Below are positions 17,902 to 25,062 of a stretch of 64,000 bases of DNA, one piece after another (positions within the stretch are counted from its first letter, which is position 1; each line of letters starts with the position of its first letter). The stretch comes from Streptomyces hygroscopicus subsp. hygroscopicus. GTDB taxonomy: Bacteria > Actinomycetota > Actinomycetes > Streptomycetales > Streptomycetaceae. The notes beneath the pieces were generated by a model. That model did no database searches. It worked only from the letters and a program-made list of their open reading frames with translations, and had not been told where the DNA came from. Where the stretch lies: assembly GCF_030269125.1 (NCBI RefSeq), contig NZ_BSSM01000018.1, positions 62,001-126,000 on the forward strand. The letters are read 5' to 3'. The position numbers and the translations under genes are program-made.

Positions 17902-18288
17902 GGGTTCAATTTACGTGACGGGGATGTACGGCGCGGCGCGGCCCGAGGCGGCGGGTGGGTTCGCCGCGCCGGGAGGCTTGAGCACGGTGGGTGCGGGCTG
18001 CGCCGTGGGAGCCGAGCACGGAACCGCGGCCCGAGCGCCGAGCCGGGGGGCCGAGCGCAGGGGCCGCGACCCGAGCGCCGAGCGTCGTCTTCGTCCGCGG
18101 CCGCGCGACGGCTGGTCACGCGGCTCCCCGCGCCCCCGACCTGAGCCCTTGTGACCACCGAGGCGACGGAAAGGGCGAGCACCCGGCCAGACACCCGGCC
18201 CACGCCCGTGCGCCAGATCGCACCGGGCCCACGCCCGTGAGCCAGACCACCCCCGCCGACCGCCCCACAGGACACCGAGGCGGAACCG
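17902..18288. other. Gene-free stretch with short direct repeats
   Basis: 387 bp. Two direct repeats are visible: CCCGAGCGCCGAGC near 18030 and 18069, and GGCCCACGCCCGTG followed by GCCAGA near 18198 and 18226. The first 30 bp upstream of the Lon-type gene are AT-richer (TTCAATTTACGTGACG) and probably hold its promoter. No coding signal. Confidence 0.45.
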
Positions 18289-18930
18289 TCAGCGCAGCGC
18301 TTCCGCCACTTCCCGTGCCGCCTCCACCACCCGTGGGCCCACCCGCTCGGGGACGGAGTCCGCGAGCATCACCACGCCCACGCTGCCCTCCACACCGGTC
18401 ACACCCACCAGCGGGGCCGCCGCGCCGCACGCGCCGGTCTCCAGTTCGCCCTGGGTCAGGGTGTACGCCGGCTCCGCCGAGGGGAACCGCCGCGCGGCGA
18501 GGATCGCCCGGCCCGCCGCGCCCCGGTCCAGGGGGTGGCGGAAGCCCGCGCGGTACGCCACGTGGTAGTCCGTCCACGTCGGCTCGACCACCGCCACCGC
18601 CAGCGCCTCCGTGCCGTCGACCAGCGTGAGATGCGCCGTCGCCCCTATCTCCTCCGCCAGCGACCGCAGCGCGGGCAACGCGGCCTCGCGCACCAGCGGA
18701 TGCACCTGGCGCCCGAGCCGCAGCACCCCCAGTCCGACCCGGGCCCGGCCGCCCAGGTCCCGTCGTACCAGAGCGTGCTGCTCCAGGGTGGCGAGCAGCC
18801 GGTACACCACGGTCCGGTTCACGCCCAGTTTGTTGGACAGCTCGGTGACGGTGAGCCCGTGGTCGGTGTCGGCGAGCAGCTTGAGGACCCGTAGTCCCCG
18901 GTCGAGCGTCTGAGAGGTCTCCGCGGTCAC
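18289..18930 (-). CDS. IclR family transcriptional regulator
   Basis: 213 residues: an N-terminal winged helix (QTLDRGLRVLKLLADTDHGLT, then VTELSNKLGVNRTVVYRLLATL) and a C-terminal GAF-like effector domain (HLTLVDGTEALAVAVVEPT; HPLDRGAAGRAILA). The GTG start at 18930 has AAGGAG ahead; sequence further upstream in frame is not IclR-like. IclR proteins usually control catabolic genes, but no obvious target lies beside it, so its regulon is unclear. Confidence 0.9.
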   Translation of the reverse strand: MTAETSQTLDRGLRVLKLLADTDHGLTVTELSNKLGVNRTVVYRLLATLEQHALVRRDLGGRARVGLGVLRLGRQVHPLVREAALPALRSLAEEIGATAHLTLVDGTEALAVAVVEPTWTDYHVAYRAGFRHPLDRGAAGRAILAARRFPSAEPAYTLTQGELETGACGAAAPLVGVTGVEGSVGVVMLADSVPERVGPRVVEAAREVAEALR

Positions 18931-19260
18931 GACCCCCACTCCTTCGGCGGGTAGGTCGGCGAGCCCCCGAGCGGACAATGCGTCACCGAGTCCCGTCGGC
19001 GACGCGCTCCAGAGGCCGCCGATCGGCAGGACGGCCCGGCGGCTCCGGACCCTGTCGCTTTCACGGCTGCGCTCCGCGGCGGCGCTGCCACGGGGCGTTG
19101 CGTAGCGGGACAGTAGCGAAGGGGGTTCGCTGAGCGAAAGCCTTCGTCCAGAATCCGGGCAGGGACGGAGGCGAACTGACGGTATTGGTCCGGATACGTA
19201 CGGCAGCGTAACTCCGCCGGTCCGTACCCGTGGGTACCCGTCAGCACCCCGTCCGCAGCG
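18931..19260. other. Gene-free stretch with a composite hairpin
   Basis: 330 bp between the helicase stop and the IclR start. CGAAGG (19117-19122) and TTCGCT (19126-19131) pair with GCGAA (19134-19138) and CCTTCG (19141-19146), giving an interrupted hairpin that could end helicase transcription. A further palindrome GTACCC-GT-GGGTAC lies at 19224-19237. No gene seen. Confidence 0.5.
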
Positions 19261-21114
19261 TCACCGCATCCGCGTGGCCCACTCCTGCACCTTGGCGATC
19301 CGCTGCTTCAGCTGTCCCGCCGTCGCCTCCGCGCTCGGCGGGCCGCCGCACACCCGCCGCAGCTCGGTGTGGATCACCCCGTGCGGCTTGCCGCTCTGGT
19401 GGACGTACGCGCTGACGAGCGTGTTGAGCCGCTTGCGCAGCTCCATCATCTCCTTGTGGGAGACGACGGGCCGCCGCTCGGCGGGCAGTTCGAGCAGGTC
19501 GGCCTCGGTGTCCGGCTTCTTCTTGCTGTGCGCGATCTGCCGGGCCTGCCGCTTCTGGAGCAGCATCTGCACCTGCTCGGGCTCCAGCAGTCCGGGGATG
19601 CCGAGGTAGTCCTGCTCCTCCTCGCTGCCCGGATGCGCCTGCATGCCGAACTCGGCGCCGTCGTAGAGCACCCGGTCGAAGACGGCATCGGACTCCAGGG
19701 CCTCGAAGGAGAACTGCTCCTGCTCGCCGGTGTCCTCGTCCTGCTCCTTGTTCGCCTCCTCCATCTCCTTCTCGGATTCGGCGTACGGGTCCTCCTCGCC
19801 CTCCTTCTTCGGCTTGTCGAGGGCGTGGTCCCGTTCCTTCTCCATCTCGTTGGCGAAGGTCAGCAGGTCGGGCACCGTCGGCAGGAAGACGGAGGCCGTC
19901 TCGCCGCGCCGCCGGGACCGCACGAAACGACCGACGGCCTGCGCGAAGAACAGCGGCGTGGAGATCGTCGTGGCGTACACACCGACCGCGAGGCGGGGCA
20001 CGTCGACGCCCTCGGACACCATGCGCACCGCGACCATCCAGCGGTCGTGGCTCGCGCTGAAGTCGTCGATGCGCTTGGAGGCACCCGCGTCGTCGGACAG
20101 GACGAGCGTGGCCTTCGTGCCGGTGATCTCGCGGATCAGCTTGGCGTAGGCGCGGGCGGAGTCCTGGTCGGAGGCGATGACCAGGGCACCGGCGTCCGGG
20201 ATGGCCTTCCGGACCTCGGTGAGCCGCTGGTCGGCGGCGCGCAGCACGCTGGGCATCCAGTCGCCGCGCGGGTCGAGCGCGGTGCGCCAGGCCTGGCTGA
20301 CCGCGTCCTTGGTCATCGGCTCGCCGAGCCGCGCGGCGATCTCGTCGCCGGCCTTGGTGCGCCAGCGCATCTGGCCGCTGTACGAGAGGAAGATGACCGG
20401 CCGCACGACGCCGTCGGAGAGCGCGGAGCCGTACCCGTAGGTGTAGTCGGCGGAGGAGCGGCGGATGCCCGCGTTGTCCTCCTCGTAGGTCACGAACGGG
20501 ATCGGGTTGGTGTCGGACCGGAACGGCGTACCGGTCAGCGCGAGCCGCCGGGTCGCCGGTTCGAACGCCTCCAGGCACGCCTCGCCCCAGGACTTGGAGT
20601 CGCCGGCGTGGTGGATCTCGTCCAGGATCACCAGGGTCTTGCGCTGCTCGGCGCGGTTGCGGTGCAGCATGGGCCGCACACCGACACCGGCGTACGTGAC
20701 CGCGACCCCGTCGTACTCGCGGCCGAGCGGCCCGGCGCTGTACTCGGGGTCGAGCTTGATCCCGATGCGCGCCGCCGCCTCGGCCCACTGCTTCTTCAGG
20801 TGCTCGGTGGGCGCGACCACGGTCACCTGCTGCACCACGTGGTGGTGGAGCAGCCACGAGGCCAGCGTCAGCGCGAAGGTGGTCTTGCCGGCGCCGGGTG
20901 TGGCGACGGCGAGGAAGTCACGCGGTTGCTCCTGGATGTACTTCTCCATCGCCCCCTGCTGCCAGGCACGCAGCTTGCTGGCGGTACCCCACGGCGCGCG
21001 GCCGGGGAAGGCGGGGGACAGATGGTGGGAGTGCGCGGAGGCAGACATGGGGGCGGGCCCGGAGGGCCCTCCGTTGAGGGCGGTGGTGGGTGACGGGCGG
21101 GCGGTGGTAGTCAC
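19261..21114 (-). CDS. DEAD/DEAH-box (SF2, XPB-like) helicase
   Basis: 617 residues with both RecA-like domains. Walker A is ATPGAGKTT (71-79), the DExH box is LDEIHHAGDS (about 158), and the second domain holds VRMVSEGVDVPRLAVGVYAT and the arginine-finger motif QAVGRFVRSRRRGE. A striking acidic insert (EEGEEDPYAESEKEMEEANK) follows, then a helical C-terminus. Similar to actinobacterial helicases related to UvsW/XPB that remodel nucleic acids in repair or transcription. GTG start at 21114. No partner nuclease is adjacent. Confidence 0.88.
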   Translation of the reverse strand: MTTTARPSPTTALNGGPSGPAPMSASAHSHHLSPAFPGRAPWGTASKLRAWQQGAMEKYIQEQPRDFLAVATPGAGKTTFALTLASWLLHHHVVQQVTVVAPTEHLKKQWAEAAARIGIKLDPEYSAGPLGREYDGVAVTYAGVGVRPMLHRNRAEQRKTLVILDEIHHAGDSKSWGEACLEAFEPATRRLALTGTPFRSDTNPIPFVTYEEDNAGIRRSSADYTYGYGSALSDGVVRPVIFLSYSGQMRWRTKAGDEIAARLGEPMTKDAVSQAWRTALDPRGDWMPSVLRAADQRLTEVRKAIPDAGALVIASDQDSARAYAKLIREITGTKATLVLSDDAGASKRIDDFSASHDRWMVAVRMVSEGVDVPRLAVGVYATTISTPLFFAQAVGRFVRSRRRGETASVFLPTVPDLLTFANEMEKERDHALDKPKKEGEEDPYAESEKEMEEANKEQDEDTGEQEQFSFEALESDAVFDRVLYDGAEFGMQAHPGSEEEQDYLGIPGLLEPEQVQMLLQKRQARQIAHSKKKPDTEADLLELPAERRPVVSHKEMMELRKRLNTLVSAYVHQSGKPHGVIHTELRRVCGGPPSAEATAGQLKQRIAKVQEWATRMR

Positions 21115-21221
21115 GGTCTCCGTGGTCAGGTTCAGTCGGCTACGTATGACAACCGGGCCACCCTACCGGCGCCGCCCGCCCCTCCGGCCCCGAACGCCCC
21201 CGCGCCGCCTCGGGGTGGGAT

Positions 21222-21669
21222 TCACGTCACAACGGCCCCAGCCGCCCCGCGATCAGACCCACGCCGCCCCGCGCCCCCGGCCGCCACATCGATGACCAGC
21301 GCGTACGCCGCGTCCTGGTCGACCCCGGCGAGACCGACCCCGTCGAGGGCGAGGAAGGCGGCGATGGCGAGCCGCGCGGTGCGCTTGTCGCCGTCCACCA
21401 GCGGGTGGTTCGCGGCGAGGGCGTGCGGCAGGGTGGCGGCCTGTTCGTACCGGTCCTCGTCGGCGGCCGTGCCGGACATCCGGGCGCGCGGCCGGTGCAC
21501 GGCGGACGCGAACGGCCCCGGCTCCCGCGCCCGCGGCGTCCGGCCGCCGAAGGCGAGCGCGGCGAAGCGAGCGCGGCGAAGCGAGCGCGGCGAAGCGAGC
21601 GCGGCGAAGCGAGCGCGGCGAAGCGAGCGCGGCGAAGGTGATGCCGTCGGCGACGGTAAGACGGCGGGT
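21222..21669 (-). pseudogene. Doc/Fic-type toxin remnant, interrupted by a 14-bp repeat tract
   Basis: The downstream part reads SAVHRPRARM then ANHPLVDGDKRTARLAIAAF and ALDGVGLAG, the Doc (death-on-curing) Fic motif with Asp where the usual Asn stands (DGNK becomes DGDK). The N-terminal stretch LTVADGITFAALA lies in a different frame. Removing the five tandem 14-bp copies (70 bp) joins LTVADGITFAALA in frame to FGGRTPRAREPG, which restores a Doc-like order. There is no clear start codon. Family knowledge: Doc phosphorylates EF-Tu. As it stands the gene cannot make an intact toxin. Confidence 0.6.
21553..21637. repeat. Five tandem copies of a 14-bp unit plus partial flanking units
   Basis: Exact units GCGAAGCGAGCGCG occupy 21562-21631, flanked by partial units GCGAGCGCG (21553-21561) and GCGAAG (21632-21637). 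Because 14 is not a multiple of 3, each copy gained or lost shifts the reading frame of the toxin remnant; losing two or five copies, or gaining one, would restore it. Confidence 0.9.
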
Positions 21670-21687
21670 GTTGCGGCCGGTCGTCCG

Positions 21688-21860
21688 CCGAGCCTGCGCA
21701 GCGGCGCGGCGGGGGCGGGGGCGAGCCGCTCGGCGGTCCCGCGCACGCCCGCCTCCTCCGCGGCCAGGTACCGGCGTACGGCCTCCGCCACCGCCTGCTC
21801 CGGGGTGCGCCCCTGCGCGTCGGCGAGGGCGGACAGGGCCTGGCGGGTGGTGGGACCGTG
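21688..21860 (-). pseudogene. Antitoxin remnant upstream of the Doc-type toxin
   Basis: The frame reads TTRQALSALADAQGRTPEQA, then AEAVRRYLAAEEAGVRGTAERL and ending near LRRLGG. This has the look of the small helical antitoxins that precede Doc toxins in actinobacteria. A stop lies directly upstream with no start codon in between, and the frame runs on into the toxin region without its own stop. Both ends are therefore damaged. Assignment is by pattern and position only. Confidence 0.45.
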
Positions 21861-21920
21861 TCACGGTCAGCGGCCGCACGGGAGCCGCCGCAGACGCGTG
21901 GTCACGGACCGGCCACGGGT

Positions 21921-23381
21921 TCACGAGCCCTCCGGCGCCGCCCGTCTCACCCGCTCGCCGCTCCCGCACCGCGTCGTCACCCACACGCCCGCCAGCGCCA
22001 CCACCGCCATCGACAGGAAGACGACGGCGAAGGCGGCGGGATGGGCGGAGGTGGCCGCCGAGGTGGCGGAGGTGCCCCCGCCGAGGGCCGCGAAGGCGGC
22101 GCCCGCGGCGGCGAGGAGGAGGGCGTTGGAGAGGGCGTCGGAGATCTGGAGCGCGGCGGAGTTGGCGCCGGCCTCCTCCGGGGCGGACAGACGCAGCAGC
22201 AGGACGCTGGTGGACGAGATCACCAGGCCCATGCCGAGGCAGCCGAAGGCCCAGACGACGGCGACGATCCAGGCCGGCACGGAGTGCAGCAGCACGCTCG
22301 GCGCGCTCAGCAGCGCGGCGACGACCAGGACCATGCCGGCGGTCATCAGCCGTTCCCGGTACGGCGCGAGGCGCGGGCGGGACTGCAACCAGGAGCCCAG
22401 CGCCCAGGTGCCGCCGCCCGCGGCGAGCGAGAGGCCCGCGAGCGTCGGCGACAGGCCGCGCTGGGTGACCAGCATCAGCGGCACGAAGGACTCCGCGGCC
22501 ACGAAGGAACCGGCGCACACACCGCGCAGCAGCACGACGGAGGGCAGGCCGCGGGCGGCGCGGTAGGTGCCGCGGGGCAGCAGGCCGAGGACGGCGGGCA
22601 CGAGCAGGGCGGCGCCGGCCGCGCCGGGGATCAGGGAGAGGGGACGCGGGTCCTGCGCGGCGTACTGGACGAGGCCGGCGCCGAGCGCGATGCCGAGGGC
22701 GAGCCGGATGCGCCGGCGGTCGAGGGGCGCGGCGGCGGCGTCCGCGTCGACCGGTCCGGACGCCCGGCGGCGTATCTGGGGCAGGGCGAGGGCCAGCGGG
22801 AACACGACCAGGACCGGGATGCCGAGGAACACCCAGCGCCAGCCGAGCTGTTCGGTGACGGCGCCGGAGGCGAGGGGGCCGACGATGGAGGGTACGACCC
22901 AGCCGGCCGCGAACGCCGCCATGATCGCGGGGCGCAGGCGCTCGGGGTAGGCCCGGCCGACGACCACGTACAGCGCGACGATGACGAGCCCACCGCCGAG
23001 CCCCTGCACGGCCCGGCCGAGGATGAACACCCACATCGTCCCCGCGGTCCCGGCTATCACCAGGCCCGCCGCGAAGGCGCCGATGCCGGTGGTCAGCGCG
23101 GCGAGCGGGCCGCGGCGGTCGGCCCACTGGCCGGCGAGGACCATGCCGAAGAGGCTGGTGGTGAAGAACCCGGAGAACGCGAAGGCGTACTGCGCGACGC
23201 CGTCCAGCTCACGAGCCGCGACGGGCATCGCCGTACCGACGGCGGTCGCCTCGAAGGCGATCAGGAACACGACGGACACGATGCCGACACTCAGCGCCCG
23301 GAACGACCGCCCCAGCACTCCGCCGTCCTGTTCGACGGCGCCTTCCACCACGTCCTCGACACGGGACCCCAGCACACTCAT
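21921..23381 (-). CDS. MFS transporter, drug-exporter (DHA2-like) type
   Basis: A 486-residue major facilitator with about 14 membrane segments. The N-terminal helix SVGIVSVVFLIAFEATAVGT and the intracellular loop motif FGMVLAGQWADRRGPL (motif A, G-x-x-A-D-R-x-G) are clear; VQGLGGGLVIVALYVVVGRAYP resembles motif C region of EmrB/QacA exporters. Probably a proton-coupled efflux pump of unknown substrate. ATG at 23381; upstream in-frame residues overlap the promoter. No linked regulator. Confidence 0.88.
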   Translation of the reverse strand: MSVLGSRVEDVVEGAVEQDGGVLGRSFRALSVGIVSVVFLIAFEATAVGTAMPVAARELDGVAQYAFAFSGFFTTSLFGMVLAGQWADRRGPLAALTTGIGAFAAGLVIAGTAGTMWVFILGRAVQGLGGGLVIVALYVVVGRAYPERLRPAIMAAFAAGWVVPSIVGPLASGAVTEQLGWRWVFLGIPVLVVFPLALALPQIRRRASGPVDADAAAAPLDRRRIRLALGIALGAGLVQYAAQDPRPLSLIPGAAGAALLVPAVLGLLPRGTYRAARGLPSVVLLRGVCAGSFVAAESFVPLMLVTQRGLSPTLAGLSLAAGGGTWALGSWLQSRPRLAPYRERLMTAGMVLVVAALLSAPSVLLHSVPAWIVAVVWAFGCLGMGLVISSTSVLLLRLSAPEEAGANSAALQISDALSNALLLAAAGAAFAALGGGTSATSAATSAHPAAFAVVFLSMAVVALAGVWVTTRCGSGERVRRAAPEGS

Positions 23382-23554
23382 GCCCGTCAGCGTAAGGCGC
23401 GCAACCTCGGATGACCCCTGTCCGAAGCCTCCCTTCCCCTGCGACCTTGGACCTACGTCCCCCTCCGGTGAACGCCGTATGGCAGTCACATTGCAGCCGC
23501 GCCGGATCCCTTGAGTCCCCCTTCCGCTCCGCCCTACGGTCTTCTCGTCGGCAC

Positions 23555-23626
23555 GGCCGTGTGCCCGAGTGGTTCAGGGACTCGCCTGCAAAGCGAGTTA
23601 CGCGGGTTCGATTCCCGCCACGGCCT
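23555..23626 (+). tRNA. tRNA-Cys (GCA)
   Basis: A complete cloverleaf: acceptor GGCCGTG/CACGGCC with U discriminator, anticodon arm CTCGC-CTGCAAA-GCGAG giving anticodon GCA, and T arm GCGGG-TTCGATT-CCCGC. The 3' CCA is not encoded. Confidence 0.95.
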
Positions 23627-23703
23627 CACAACAGCGACCGGACGCACCCGGGCGGCCGAAGGGCCCGCCCGCGCGGCATCCGGCAGCGGGCTCCGCCCGC
23701 GGG

Positions 23704-23733
23704 GAGTCACGCGGGTTCGCGTCCCGCCACGGC
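23704..23733 (+). repeat. Degenerate copy of the tRNA-Cys 3' segment
   Basis: 30 bp match the tRNA at 23595-23624 in 27 positions (anticodon-stem end, variable region, T arm and most of the acceptor). It lies about 80 bp downstream of the tRNA and 22 bp from the SUKH gene's stop. This looks like a direct repeat left by an integrative element that used the tRNA 3' end as attachment site, or a partial tRNA duplication. Confidence 0.6.
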
Positions 23734-23755
23734 GTCCTGTCCGGGCGGGGTGTTC

Positions 23756-24916
23756 TCAGAGCACCCCGCCCGCCTCGTCCTGGAAGGACTCCGTCCAGTA
23801 GTGCCAGGTGGCGCCCGGCAGGGTGGACGTGGGGTCGATCGTGGTCAGGGTGTGGAGCATCGCGGCGGCCAGCTGGTCGTAGGCGTCCGTGGTCAGCTCG
23901 TGGGAGAGGTGGTGGTCGATGGTGCGTTCGTGGTGGAGGAGCCAGAGGGTGAACGCGAGGGTGGAGACGTCGGTGTTGAGGGGGCACAGGGCGGCGTCGG
24001 GTTCGGAGAAGGTGAGAACCGCGCCGGTGCGGCCGTCGACCACCAGGCTGGTGTCCTCGACCAGGTAACCCAGACGGATCAAGTGGTCGCAGTGGGCCGG
24101 GAGTTCGGCGAGGCGGTAGTCGCCGTGGTCCTGGGTGAAGTGTTCGCGCAGGGTCGGCAGCGGGGCGTCCGGGTCGGTGAAGAAGAGGACGGCCTCCTCG
24201 GGCAGTCCGGCCTCGCGCAGGAAGCGGCGGGTCGGCTCGTGGGTGAGCGTCGCCGGGAAGTCGACGTCCTCGAAGCGCGCCACCCGGCCGTGCCCGAACT
24301 CCTGGTCGAGGACGCGCGCGGAAACGTCCAGGGTGAGCCCGGACGCGGTGCCCGGCCCCGCGACCAGTGCGAGCGGACGGATCAGCGCCGCCGCCTTCCA
24401 GTACGGCGGCACCCGGCCGTCGGTGCCCTCCTCGAACAGCGCGAGCAGCCGGCGGGACGCCTCGGCGACCGTCTTCGGGCCGTACTGGCCGGCCAGGGAG
24501 GCGAACCGGCCGCGCAGGCCCGCCAGTTCCTCGGTGACCGCCGCGAAGCGCAGCAGCGTGGGCAGGGAGGGCGCGAAGGGGCGCCACTCGGACGGGTCGC
24601 GCAGGTACGCCGTCGTGACCTCGCCCGTGTCGCCGTCGAGCAGGATCGACTCCCGCTCCATGCCGGCCGGGTTGAGCAGCTCGCCTATCACCAGGCGGTC
24701 CCGCAGCTCCTCCGCCAGGTGGAAGGGCCCGTCCGCCGCGTCCGCGAGGGTGCGCAGGCCGTGCGCGCGCAGCGGGGAGAACGTCAGCACATCGGTGACG
24801 GCGGGCAGCCCCGCACCCGCGAGCAGGCCGCGCGTCGCGGCATGCGTGACATGGCGGTCCAGCTCGGCCTCGGTCAGCGTGATCGCCGCCGTCCCGGCAT
24901 CCGTCGTCGTACCCAT
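23756..24916 (-). CDS. SUKH-4 family immunity protein (two SUKH-like halves)
   Basis: 386 residues. The C-terminal half is SUKH-4-like: FLREAGLPEEAVLFFTD, then DHLIRLGYLVEDTSLVVDG and VLTFSEPDAALCPLNTDVST, followed by a helix LAFTLWLLHHERTI. The N-terminal half has a similar beta pattern (LVIGELLNPAGMERESILLD, GEVTTAYLRDP). SUKH proteins usually neutralise secreted nuclease or other polymorphic toxins, and streptomycetes keep many without a linked toxin. None is next door here. ATG at 24916 with GGGGGAG ahead. Position beside tRNA-Cys and an att-like repeat suggests acquisition. Confidence 0.8.
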   Translation of the reverse strand: MGTTTDAGTAAITLTEAELDRHVTHAATRGLLAGAGLPAVTDVLTFSPLRAHGLRTLADAADGPFHLAEELRDRLVIGELLNPAGMERESILLDGDTGEVTTAYLRDPSEWRPFAPSLPTLLRFAAVTEELAGLRGRFASLAGQYGPKTVAEASRRLLALFEEGTDGRVPPYWKAAALIRPLALVAGPGTASGLTLDVSARVLDQEFGHGRVARFEDVDFPATLTHEPTRRFLREAGLPEEAVLFFTDPDAPLPTLREHFTQDHGDYRLAELPAHCDHLIRLGYLVEDTSLVVDGRTGAVLTFSEPDAALCPLNTDVSTLAFTLWLLHHERTIDHHLSHELTTDAYDQLAAAMLHTLTTIDPTSTLPGATWHYWTESFQDEAGGVL

Positions 24917-25062
24917 CGCTCCCCCGCGGACGTGCCCGTGCGTGACAAAGTACGGGCGCCCGTGCGCGGCTCCCCCACCGCTGAGCACACTACGCCGCCC
25001 CACTGACAACGCCCCTCGCGGGAAAGGACGTCAGACGACGCCGACGCGTTGCCCGCCGGTGG

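Noticed and set aside
19224..19237. GTACCC-GT-GGGTAC palindrome as operator of the IclR gene
   Set aside because: It lies almost 300 bp upstream of the regulator and next to the helicase stop; IclR sites are usually longer, so evidence is too thin.
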